Positions 1 to 5,831 of a DNA stretch of 5,831 bases are shown here, one piece after another. Position 1 is the first letter of the stretch, and each line of letters begins with the position of its first letter. The notes beneath the pieces were generated by a model. The model worked only from the letters and a program-made list of their open reading frames with translations. It searched no databases and had not been told where the DNA came from. Where the stretch lies: assembly GCA_029857855.1 (NCBI GenBank), contig JAOUGG010000198.1:1-5831 (forward strand), given 5' to 3'. The stretch comes from Acidimicrobiia bacterium (lineage in GTDB: Bacteria > Actinomycetota > Acidimicrobiia > Acidimicrobiales > SZUA-35). Made by a program: the position numbers and the translations under genes.

Positions 1-1286
1 GACCCCTGACCCGAACCCTCCCCCGAGCCGGCGCCTTCACCCGAACCCTCCCCCGAGCCGGCGCCTTCACCGGAACCCTCGCCCTCGCCCGAACCTTCAC
101 CCGAGCCCTCGCCCTGACCCTCGCCGGAACCGGATGCGGTGCGGCCGCTGCGGGCCTGACCGGCCAGGTTCGACAGTTGCCCCGACGCCTGGGCCGACGC
201 CTGCTGGGATGCAACGGAGTCGGCGTTCGCCCCCTGGGCCAGCGCCGCTTCGCCCAGGGCGGCCTGGGCGCCGGCCACGTTGCCGGCCGCCAGTTGCTGC
301 GCCGCATCGGCCAGCGCAGCGGCAGTGGCGGGATCGCCCGCCTCCTGCGCGTCGGCCAGCTCGGCCAGACGCTCGGCCAGCTCCTCCTGTTCGGCGGCGC
401 TCAATTCGTCGAGGCCCGCGGCCAGGTCGGCCAACTGCTCGGCCGGGGAACCCGACGGCTCCCCAGGCAGCGGTCGGGTGGCGAGGCTGCGCTCCAGCCC
501 CTGGGCGGCCGCCTGCTGGGAGGCGAAATCGGGCGAACGATCGGCCGCCAGATCAGCGGCCTGATCGTCGAGCAGCTGGGCCGCCTCCTCCAGGCTGTCG
601 ACGTCACGGAGATCCTCGGCCAGCTCCGCCAGGCGCTCGCGCAGCTCCGCCGACAGGGCCGGATCGGCGCCCGGCTCCTCCACGGCCTCCTCCGCCAAGC
701 GCTCGCGCACATCCTCGACCTGTTCGGCCAGCCCCTCGGTCTGCGCTCGGAGCTGCTCCAGCCGCTGCCGCTCGGCGTCCTGAGGATTGGCCATCACCGC
801 GAGCGCCGCGGCCACGACGGCCAGCACAGCGGCGATCGTCCAGCGGACCCAAGTCGGACGGCCGCCGGGAAGCGGCACCGCGGTTCGAGCCTGGCTCGAC
901 GGTGCGTCGTGTTCGGCCAGCCGCTCGGCCCGGTAGCGGATCTGGCGGCCGAACTCGTCGTCGAGGTTCCGGAACTGGAGCGCGGAGGTGAAGATGTCGC
1001 GGGCGGCGAGACCTTTGTCGGCGGCTCTGGCCGCAACCAGCCAGGACAGCGGCTGGACGATGGCGATCGTCACCAACGCCAGCGCGGCGGCCGCCACGAC
1101 GGCCAGCGCCGTCGGCTCGGGCCACGCCCACGGCCGGAACCTCCCGACGAGCACCAGAACCAGCGCCAGGGCGGCAACAACCGGCGCCACCAGGGAAGCC
1201 ACCGCCCAGGCCCAGACCAACCGGAGCCGTCGGCGCATCACCGACAGGAGGCGGGCGACGGCGCTGCCCGCTTCGGGCTCGCTCAC
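1..1286 (-). CDS. Partial: three-helix membrane protein with Ala/Glu coiled coil and Gly-Ser-Glu tail
   Basis: The frame stays open for 428 codons from a GTG at 1286 to the window edge, so the C-terminus is missing. The start overlaps the permease stop as GTGA. There is only a weak GGTGA upstream, so translation probably depends on coupling; a GTG/ATG pair at codons 16-17 is a possible later start. Visible parts: a basic MRRRLR stretch (17-22), membrane helices at about 24-49, 58-84 and 148-166, a cytosolic segment (85-147) with an 'ARAADKGLAARDIFTSALQF' motif, then Ala/Leu/Glu/Gln-rich helical sequence (168-375) with coiled-coil character, and a low-complexity Gly-Ser-Glu tail from about 385. 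The basic N-terminus predicts that everything after helix 3 lies outside the cytoplasm. The layout recalls DUF4175-like proteins (two helices, an 'AR..D..gL..r..TAL' segment, a third helix, Gln/Ala-rich coils, Gly-rich end); this is from memory, not a search. Function is unknown. It probably acts with the ABC transporter encoded just upstream. Confidence 0.85.
   Translation of the reverse strand, partial: MSEPEAGSAVARLLSVMRRRLRLVWAWAVASLVAPVVAALALVLVLVGRFRPWAWPEPTALAVVAAAALALVTIAIVQPLSWLVAARAADKGLAARDIFTSALQFRNLDDEFGRQIRYRAERLAEHDAPSSQARTAVPLPGGRPTWVRWTIAAVLAVVAAALAVMANPQDAERQRLEQLRAQTEGLAEQVEDVRERLAEEAVEEPGADPALSAELRERLAELAEDLRDVDSLEEAAQLLDDQAADLAADRSPDFASQQAAAQGLERSLATRPLPGEPSGSPAEQLADLAAGLDELSAAEQEELAERLAELADAQEAGDPATAAALADAAQQLAAGNVAGAQAALGEAALAQGANADSVASQQASAQASGQLSNLAGQARSGRTASGSGEGQGEGSGEGSGEGEGSGEGAGSGEGSGEGAGSGEGSGQG
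3..134 (-). repeat. Gly-Ser-Glu low-complexity coding repeat
   Basis: Codons 385-428 of the coiled-coil protein contain almost only Gly, Ser and Glu, with a few Ala and Gln, in short units such as GEGSG and GEGAGSGEGSG. Within this, a 30-bp unit is present in two perfect adjacent copies (11-40 and 41-70), encoding ten residues each. The region continues past the window edge. It should be a flexible, acidic, disordered linker or tail. Perfect copies at DNA level suggest recent duplication by slippage or unequal recombination, always in frame. Confidence 0.9.
11..70 (-). repeat. Perfect 30-bp tandem repeat, two copies
   Basis: Bases 11-40 and 41-70 are identical. The match extends two bases to the left (9-10 equals 39-40) and breaks after 71. 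The unit is a multiple of three, so changes in copy number would keep the reading frame of the surrounding gene. Confidence 0.95.
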
Positions 1287-2260
1287 TGGGTCACCGAGCG
1301 GCTCGGGGTGCGCAACCGCCGAACGCCGAGCATTGCCGCCATGACCGAGATCCAGATCAGGGCCAGCGCCGACCGGAGCCACAACGGGATCAGCGGAAGA
1401 TCGCCGGGCCGGAAGTTGGGGTCGAAGCCTGGACCCTCGAACACCACGTCATTGACGATTCGCTGGTTCATCGTCTGGGTTTCGACGAAGGCCGAGCGGA
1501 TCCCGGACAGCGGCCACGGACCGGTCACGTCCGACACCTCACCGGCCGCACCGGCCAGCAGCACGAACGGATTCCAGTAGAAGGGTGTGAGAAACGACAG
1601 GATGGAGTCGGGACTGTTGCCGTCGCTGCTGACGGCGTAGAGGACCATCAGCACGGCGAACACCACTGCGGTGCCGACACAGAGAGTGAGAATGACGCCG
1701 TAAGCGATCAGGGTGGCGGCGGCGGTGCGCCGCAGCATGGCCGAGCAGGCCACACCGAGCACGGCCAGCAGGAACCCGATGAGCATGAGGGCCAGGATCC
1801 CGCTGACGATCTGACTGAACGCTACGCCACCCAACAGATAGGCCACGGCCAGGATGGGTGCGGTGGCCACAACCAGCAGCAAAACGAACGCGCTGGAGGC
1901 CAGGACCTTGCCGAAGAAGATCCCGAACGGCCCGATCAGCGTGACCTGGAGCGGGATGAGGGTCTGACGGTCCCGCTCGCCGGTGATGGCACCGGCGCTG
2001 ATGCCGGGCACGACGAACAACAGCAGAACCAGTTCGAGGATCAGCACCCACTCGAACACCGACCGGCCGACGTTCTGGCGGGCGATGCCGAAGTCGCCGT
2101 TGAACGACGCCGTCTCGCCGGTGTAGGTGATGAACGCCACGCCGAGGGCCAGCAGCAGGAAGATGGTCATGACCACCATCGAGCGGGCGGTCCGCGACCG
2201 CTGTCGCAGCTCCCGGTCGAGCACCGGTCGAACGTCGGTGAGCGCGTCGAGCACCGTCAT
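1283..2260 (-). CDS. ABC-2 type transporter permease
   Basis: Encodes 325 aa. It should be the membrane-spanning half of an ABC transporter powered by the ATPase encoded just upstream. The N-terminus has the usual cytosolic 'DRELRQRSRTARS' stretch (15-27) before the first helix. Predicted helices lie at about 28-47, 68-90, 119-143, 147-175, 181-210 and 293-312. Between helices 2 and 3 sits 'ITGERDRQTL...GPFGIFFGKVLAS' (92-122), which matches the ABC-2 family pattern of a GER.r.TL coupling segment followed by a GK motif at the next helix. A polar stretch (about 243-290) before the last helix is probably external. The ATG at 2260 overlaps the ATPase stop as ATGA and has AGGGG eight bases upstream, which fixes the start. 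The same frame stays open for 179 codons upstream inside the ATPase gene, but that extension has no family features. The substrate cannot be read from the sequence. Confidence 0.92.
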   Translation of the reverse strand: MTVLDALTDVRPVLDRELRQRSRTARSMVVMTIFLLLALGVAFITYTGETASFNGDFGIARQNVGRSVFEWVLILELVLLLFVVPGISAGAITGERDRQTLIPLQVTLIGPFGIFFGKVLASSAFVLLLVVATAPILAVAYLLGGVAFSQIVSGILALMLIGFLLAVLGVACSAMLRRTAAATLIAYGVILTLCVGTAVVFAVLMVLYAVSSDGNSPDSILSFLTPFYWNPFVLLAGAAGEVSDVTGPWPLSGIRSAFVETQTMNQRIVNDVVFEGPGFDPNFRPGDLPLIPLWLRSALALIWISVMAAMLGVRRLRTPSRSVTQ

Positions 2261-3297
2261 TGCACGATCCCCTGGGTGATCTGGAGGAAGAGATCCTCGA
2301 GGTTCTTGTCGACGGTGGTGAACTCGAGCACCGCCCGGTCGTCGTCGACGATCAGCTTGCGAAGCAGCGCCTGTTGCTCGTCGTCGCCGGCAACCGGAAA
2401 CTCCTCGACGATGCCGTCGCCGAAGCGGACACGCACCGAGCGGCCGACCCCGAGCTGGGCCAGGATTCGTCCCGGCGGCCCGGAGGCCAGCAACTGTCCG
2501 GCCTCGATCACCGCGATGGCGTCGCACATCTGCTGGAGTTCGGCCAGGATGTGCGACGAGATCACGATCGACTTGCCCATGCTCTGGAGCTGCAACAGGA
2601 GTTCCCGCAGTTCGATCCGCGCCCGAGGATCGAGGCCGGACGCCGGCTCGTCGAGAATGAGGAGTTCGGGATCGTGGACGAGCGCCCGGGCGAGCGACAG
2701 CCGCTGCTTCATGCCGCGCGACAGGTCGTCGACGATGGTTTCCCGCTTCACGTCGAGATCGACCAGTTCCAGCAGGCCGTCGACCAGCGACGGCCACTCG
2801 GAGCGATCGATGTGATAGGTGGCGGCGTGGAACTCCAGGTACTCCTTGACGGTCAGGTTCTCGTAGACGCCCATCACGTCGGGCATGTAGCCCATCCGGC
2901 GCCGGACCTCCTCCGGTTCGGCCACCGGACTGAACCCGCAGACCCGGGCCCAGCCGGAGGTCGGGGTGAGCAGCGTGGCCAGGATGAGGAAGGCCGTCGA
3001 CTTGCCCGCGCCGTTCGGGCCGATGATCCCGAAGATCGATCCCTTCGGTATCTCCAGGTCGACCTCGTCGAGAGCCTTGAGATTCCCGTAGTGCTTGGTG
3101 AGGCCGTGGGCTTCGACAACGAGGTCGTCACGCGGTTCGGACGGATCGAGGAGCTCGACCACCGCGCCGGCCGATGGGGGCGCAAGCGCGCCCAGATCGA
3201 TCGGTGCCGGAGGTGGAGGCAGGGGCGAGCCGGTCGGAGGAGGAGGAGGAGGAGGTGACGGTTGGCTGCCGTTGGTAGGGAACATCGGTTCGCGCAC
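2257..3297 (-). CDS. ABC transporter ATP-binding protein with proline-rich N-terminal tail
   Basis: Encodes 346 aa and should hydrolyse ATP at the inner face of the membrane to drive the adjacent permease. Conserved parts: A-loop tyrosine Y70, Walker A GPNGAGKST (93-101), signature LSRGMKQRL (192-200), Walker B LLILDEP (212-218), D-loop SGLD (220-223) and H-loop histidine H249. The Q-loop site reads MGYMPDVMGVYENLT, with Asp140 where Gln is usual; I recall the same 'YMPD..GVY' form in a subset of ABC-2 ATPases. The first 57 residues precede the ATPase domain and include seven prolines in a row (15-21) and a second run (27-30), so they are probably disordered. Residues about 285-346 form a small C-terminal domain ending in 'LEDLFLQIT', common in this family. 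The gene follows the upstream gene after 2 nt and overlaps the permease gene by 4 nt, so the two subunits are translated together. Confidence 0.96.
   Translation of the reverse strand: MREPMFPTNGSQPSPPPPPPPTGSPLPPPPAPIDLGALAPPSAGAVVELLDPSEPRDDLVVEAHGLTKHYGNLKALDEVDLEIPKGSIFGIIGPNGAGKSTAFLILATLLTPTSGWARVCGFSPVAEPEEVRRRMGYMPDVMGVYENLTVKEYLEFHAATYHIDRSEWPSLVDGLLELVDLDVKRETIVDDLSRGMKQRLSLARALVHDPELLILDEPASGLDPRARIELRELLLQLQSMGKSIVISSHILAELQQMCDAIAVIEAGQLLASGPPGRILAQLGVGRSVRVRFGDGIVEEFPVAGDDEQQALLRKLIVDDDRAVLEFTTVDKNLEDLFLQITQGIVQ
3238..3255 (-). repeat. (CCT)6 trinucleotide repeat encoding polyproline
   Basis: Six consecutive CCT codons, followed by one CCG, encode residues 15-21 of the ABC ATPase. 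Changes in repeat number would alter proline count without a frameshift. Seven consecutive prolines near the start of translation are expected to slow ribosomes and to depend on elongation factor P; that is general knowledge applied here. Confidence 0.95.
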
Positions 3298-3299
3298 GG

Positions 3300-5501
3300 T
3301 CAGGCCCCTCCCTCGTCACCCTCGTCGCCGGCCACCGGCACGATCGCCCCGGACAACTCCTGTGCGGTCGCGGTCCTGATCGACGGGATGCCGAACGGAC
3401 CGTCGACCAACGCCCGGATGTAGATCGATCCTCCGTCGAACGCGGAGCTCGGCAGGTCGACCAGGACAACGCCGGGATCGGCCAAACCGACCTTGGCGTC
3501 GATCCAGGTCCCACCACTCCACAGGTCGACGGCCGACACGTCGGCCGGGACCACGAGCACCAGGGATCCGGCATCGGCTCCGGGTGGCAGGCCGTAGGCG
3601 ACCGTCTGGACATCGCCGTCCATCTGACGCCGACGGCCCTCGGCCACCATGCCGCCCCCGATGTCGCCCGACCAGCGCCAGTCGATGATCCGGCTGCGGA
3701 TGGTGGCCGAGCTGAGCGATTCACCCCCGGCCAGCTGGCTGATCGGATACGTCGACACGAACCCGGTTCGGCCCCGAGTGACGGCCGATCCGCCGAGCGT
3801 CGACAGCGGCGCCTCGGCATCCTTCGTCCACCCGATGACCGTGATCTGGCCGGTTCGACTCTCGAGTCCGGCGGCGCCCATCCACCGGCTCAGTGCGGCA
3901 GGGCTGGCCGCGCTGTCGCGTCCCCCCTGACCGGAGAGCTGCATCTGCACCGGGTTCTCCCACATGGGCGGAGCGGAGATGTCGTCGAGCCGGAACTCCG
4001 TCGATCCGCCCACCGGCACGTCGGCGATGGTGGCCAGCCGGTTTCCGGAGAACACCGAGACGTTCGACAACGGGTGTTCGGTGAGGTTGGTGACCACTCC
4101 CTCGACGCTCGAACCTTCCACCGTGAGTTCGACATCCCAGGCCTGCGGCTGGATGACCTCCGAAGCCGCGCCCAACACCACCACGCCGGACGGCGGTACG
4201 TCGGCGCCGACCCGGTCGCCCTGCACGGTCGGTGAGGCGAACCCCGCCTGCTGGAATCGCCAGTCCCATGCGCTGAACCCGCTGCTCGACGCCGACCAGC
4301 CGTCGGCCAGTTCGACGCCGGTGAATCCTCCGCCCGACGACGACACCATGTAGTCGCTGATGGTCCGCGTCGATGTGCCGGAAACCCCGACGATCGTGAC
4401 GTGCGATCCGGTGGTGCCCTGGCGGAAGAACTGGCCGGAGCCCCAGATGGCGACGCTGACCACGGCGGCCAGACCGGGGATGGCGAGCCACATGAGCGGC
4501 TCACGTCGGGACTTCGACAGAAAGAACCACAGCACTGGACCGACAAGGGCGATGTAAACCAGCAACACGGCCACGAATGGACCGATCGGGCGGGTGGTGA
4601 ACCCGGCATCGAGCGACAGGTCGGTCAGGACCTCGCCGGGATCGACGAAGATCTCCTGCTCGACGTTGGTCGAGAATCGGGGCTGGATCAGGCCGTCAAA
4701 GCGGCCGGCGCTCAACGTGTCGCCGGTGACGTACACGGTACCGGACCCGAGCCAGGCCCGGCCCTCGACATCGGCCGCCGGACCGGCTTCCGGTTGGAAT
4801 CCAGTGCCCGCCGCCTCCAGCACGTCGCCGACAACGCTCGACGCCAACTCGGCGAGCGAACCATCGAGGTAGAGGTTGCCGCCTGAGGACACCCAGCCGA
4901 AAAGCGCGGCCCGCTGGGGCTCACTGAGGTTCACGACATCGGCGACGTTTGCCACCGCGGCGCTGGCCGCATTCAGGGTGGCCGATCCGTGATCGAGCAT
5001 CGCCGGATCGAACGGCACCAGGCGGGCCTGCCCCTGTCCGAGCACCATCTCGGCTCGTTCGGGCAACCCGGGGACGATCAGCGATGGCATGACCGCCACG
5101 GGTTCGGCGTCGCCGACCTGCTGCAGTCCGACGACCGGACGTCTCGTCTGACCATCACTCGTCTCGACCCGCACCGACGGCGGGCCACTCCACGGCGAGA
5201 GGGTCACCGGCACGGCGAACGTCTTGGCACTCCCGCCGGGAACCTCGATGTCGACGGTGGCCACCGTGATGCCCTCGCCCTCGACCAGCACTTGGATTGA
5301 GCCGGTCACTGCCTGGTCGGCCGCCACCGTCACCAGCAGCACCGTCTCGGTTCCCGGACGATAGAACGACCCGACCGGCGTGGTGACCTCGACCGCGGTG
5401 TCGGCCGCCGCAGGTGTGGCCATCAGCGCGAGCACGGCGAACAGGACCGACCAGGCGGCCAGCGCTCGAGTCGCCGAACGGATACAAGTGTCCCTCACCA
5501 T
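3300..5501 (-). CDS. Signal-peptide membrane protein with GATase-like domain, first gene of the ABC operon
   Basis: Encodes 733 aa from ATG 5501. I do not recognise a named family. Visible parts: a signal peptide (basic start, hydrophobic core at about 13-28, ATPAAA then D34), a beta-rich domain (about 36-125), then a segment (about 135-220) ending in 'LSEPQRAALFGWVSSGGNLY', like the amidotransferase-fold domains of envelope proteins that carry a 'wv..GG.L' motif. Two helices follow (about 306-328 and 335-355), separated by basic KSRRE with 'GPVLWFFL' and 'WLAIP' motifs. A long beta-rich region (about 365-710) and an acidic tail (GDEGDEGG) complete it. The basic loop places both large domains outside the cytoplasm. 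No catalytic triad is evident, so the GATase-like part may only bind. The frame also reaches a TTG at 5588, but that would bury the signal peptide behind 29 residues and lacks a clear ribosome site. Its role is probably as surface partner of the transporter. Confidence 0.9.
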   Translation of the reverse strand: MVRDTCIRSATRALAAWSVLFAVLALMATPAAADTAVEVTTPVGSFYRPGTETVLLVTVAADQAVTGSIQVLVEGEGITVATVDIEVPGGSAKTFAVPVTLSPWSGPPSVRVETSDGQTRRPVVGLQQVGDAEPVAVMPSLIVPGLPERAEMVLGQGQARLVPFDPAMLDHGSATLNAASAAVANVADVVNLSEPQRAALFGWVSSGGNLYLDGSLAELASSVVGDVLEAAGTGFQPEAGPAADVEGRAWLGSGTVYVTGDTLSAGRFDGLIQPRFSTNVEQEIFVDPGEVLTDLSLDAGFTTRPIGPFVAVLLVYIALVGPVLWFFLSKSRREPLMWLAIPGLAAVVSVAIWGSGQFFRQGTTGSHVTIVGVSGTSTRTISDYMVSSSGGGFTGVELADGWSASSSGFSAWDWRFQQAGFASPTVQGDRVGADVPPSGVVVLGAASEVIQPQAWDVELTVEGSSVEGVVTNLTEHPLSNVSVFSGNRLATIADVPVGGSTEFRLDDISAPPMWENPVQMQLSGQGGRDSAASPAALSRWMGAAGLESRTGQITVIGWTKDAEAPLSTLGGSAVTRGRTGFVSTYPISQLAGGESLSSATIRSRIIDWRWSGDIGGGMVAEGRRRQMDGDVQTVAYGLPPGADAGSLVLVVPADVSAVDLWSGGTWIDAKVGLADPGVVLVDLPSSAFDGGSIYIRALVDGPFGIPSIRTATAQELSGAIVPVAGDEGDEGGA
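3305..3312 (-). promoter_or_regulatory. Ribosome binding site selecting the GTG start of the ATPase gene
   Basis: The mRNA reads GGGAGGGG here, followed by seven bases and then GTG at 3297. This is a strong Shine-Dalgarno match at normal spacing. The alternative ATG at 3285 would lie 19 bases away, so GTG is preferred. The site is inside the last codons of the upstream gene, as expected for coupled translation. Confidence 0.7.
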
Positions 5502-5700
5502 TGCCACGATCCTAGATTGCAGGGGGGTCCACTTTCCGTCAGCCCCCGACAATTGGGGCGTCGGCGCCAGGCGACCAGAACGGCTCAAAGCCCCGCTTCG
5601 ACCCGGCGGCCGACGACATGGATCAGCGGCGCAATGACACGGTTCGGATCCCGGGAACCGGCGGTCTCCTCGCCCGAGATGAACGCCGACATCGAGGCCC
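5502..5700. other. Intergenic gap between P450 gene and ABC operon
   Basis: These 199 bases hold no supported gene. They contain the TAGGAT candidate promoter next to the operon start. A cluster of G/C runs at 5522-5564 can form competing weak hairpins: GCCCC 5542-5546 with GGGGC 5555-5559, or CCGAC 5546-5550 with GTCGG 5560-5564. A 6-bp inverted repeat lies at 5640-5660 (CGGTTC / GAACCG, 9-base loop) downstream of the P450 stop. None has a T-run, so no intrinsic terminator can be called; read-through from the P450 gene into the operon is possible. Confidence 0.7.
5509..5514 (-). promoter_or_regulatory. Candidate -10 box (or ribosome site) before the operon
   Basis: The minus strand reads TAGGAT, a TANNNT-type -10 hexamer, followed by seven bases and then the ATG at 5501. 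That spacing would start the transcript at or near the A of ATG, giving a leaderless mRNA, which is common in actinobacteria. There is no good -35; GGAAAG lies 17 bases upstream of TAGGAT and is poor. The same bases contain AGGA at eight bases from ATG, which could instead be a Shine-Dalgarno site. The permease start has a very similar context (GGGGATCGTGCA before its ATG), which favours the ribosome-site reading. The two are exclusive only if the mRNA is leaderless. Confidence 0.35.
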
Positions 5701-5831
5701 TCAGTCGTCCCAGGCGACGTGCAGGCTGTTGGGGCCGCGAAAGGTGATGTTGGGGAAGTAGTCGAAGGTCTGATCCTCGACCAGCCGGAGCGACGGGATG
5801 CGCTGCGACACGATCTCGGTGACGATCTGTG
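5701..5831 (-). CDS. Partial: cytochrome P450, C-terminal end
   Basis: An open frame enters from the right edge and ends at TGA 5703-5701, giving 42 residues. It contains 'RIPSLRLVEDQ' followed by 'YFPNITFRGPNSLHVAWDD'. This is the usual end of bacterial P450s after the haem-binding cysteine loop: a helix with R.P.lrL, then a strand with pN..fRGp..L.v.W and an acidic end. The haem cysteine, ExxR and oxygen-binding motifs lie outside the window, so the assignment rests on this tail alone. The 199-bp gap and lack of functional link suggest it is not part of the ABC operon, although it is in the same direction. Substrate and CYP family cannot be told from this piece. Confidence 0.72.
   Translation of the reverse strand, partial: QIVTEIVSQRIPSLRLVEDQTFDYFPNITFRGPNSLHVAWDD

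Noticed and set aside
11..70. Tandem repeat as CRISPR or mobile-element end
   Set aside because: The copies are directly adjacent without spacers and lie in frame inside a coding region, so they are a protein-coding repeat.
177..1580. Long plus-strand ORF of 467 codons, and the 285-codon ORF at 134-991
   Set aside because: Both are antisense to the coiled-coil and permease genes. Their translations are Arg/Pro/Gly-rich with no domain order, as expected for shadows of high-GC genes.
2261..2797. N-terminal extension of the permease frame by 179 codons
   Set aside because: It overlaps the ATPase gene in another frame and is Arg/Gly/Pro-rich. The ATG at 2260 has a ribosome site and the family's normal N-terminus.
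2260..3258. Plus-strand ORF of 332 codons
   Set aside because: It mirrors the ABC ATPase gene, whose motifs are complete. The antisense product is charged and lacks recognisable features.
5502..5588. TTG start adding 29 residues to the 733-aa protein
   Set aside because: The extension would place the signal peptide internally and has no convincing ribosome site; ATG 5501 gives a normal signal peptide.
5640..5660. Inverted repeat CGGTTC/GAACCG as terminator of the P450 gene
   Set aside because: The stem is only 6 bp with a 9-base loop and no T-run follows on the minus strand, so it is not separable from chance in this GC content.
5517..5747. Small plus-strand ORFs in the intergenic gap (5517-5747 and 5380-5637)
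   Set aside because: They overlap real minus-strand genes, have no ribosome site that I can see and encode Arg/Pro-rich sequence without features.

Overview
The window is high-GC DNA. Every gene I can support is on the minus strand, so transcription runs from high to low coordinates. Codons are strongly G/C-biased at the third position, and starts are a mix of ATG and GTG. Together with the protein styles and a P450 neighbour, this suggests an actinobacterium, perhaps of the Acidimicrobiia type. That placement is inference; no taxonomic marker gene is present.

Layout in the direction of transcription: (a) 5831-5701, the last 42 codons of a gene whose product ends like a bacterial cytochrome P450, cut by the window edge. 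(b) 5700-5502, a 199-bp intergenic gap with a candidate promoter for the next genes and no convincing terminator. (c) 5501-3300, a secreted or membrane-anchored protein of 733 aa: signal peptide, beta-rich domain, a 'GG' amidotransferase-like domain, a two-helix membrane hairpin and a long beta-rich ectodomain. (d) 3297-2257, an ABC transporter ATPase with a proline-rich N-terminal tail. (e) 2260-1283, an ABC-2 type permease with about six membrane helices. (f) 1286-1, a three-helix membrane protein with a long Ala/Glu/Leu coiled-coil region and a Gly-Ser-Glu repeat tail. It runs off the left edge, and it is the one large gene that a search for closed ORFs would miss.

Genes c to f form a tight operon. 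There is a 2-nt gap between c and d, a 4-nt ATGA overlap between d and e, and a 4-nt GTGA overlap between e and f. The ATPase and permease should make a two-component exporter-type complex. The two large membrane proteins on either side look like its partners at the cell surface. From memory of gene neighbourhoods, this set resembles GldA/GldF/GldG-like or MoxR/DUF58-associated envelope modules, in which an ABC-2 transporter sits beside a GATase-like membrane protein and a coiled-coil membrane protein. The substrate and the role are unknown. No RNA genes, CRISPR arrays, insertion sequences or plus-strand genes are supported.
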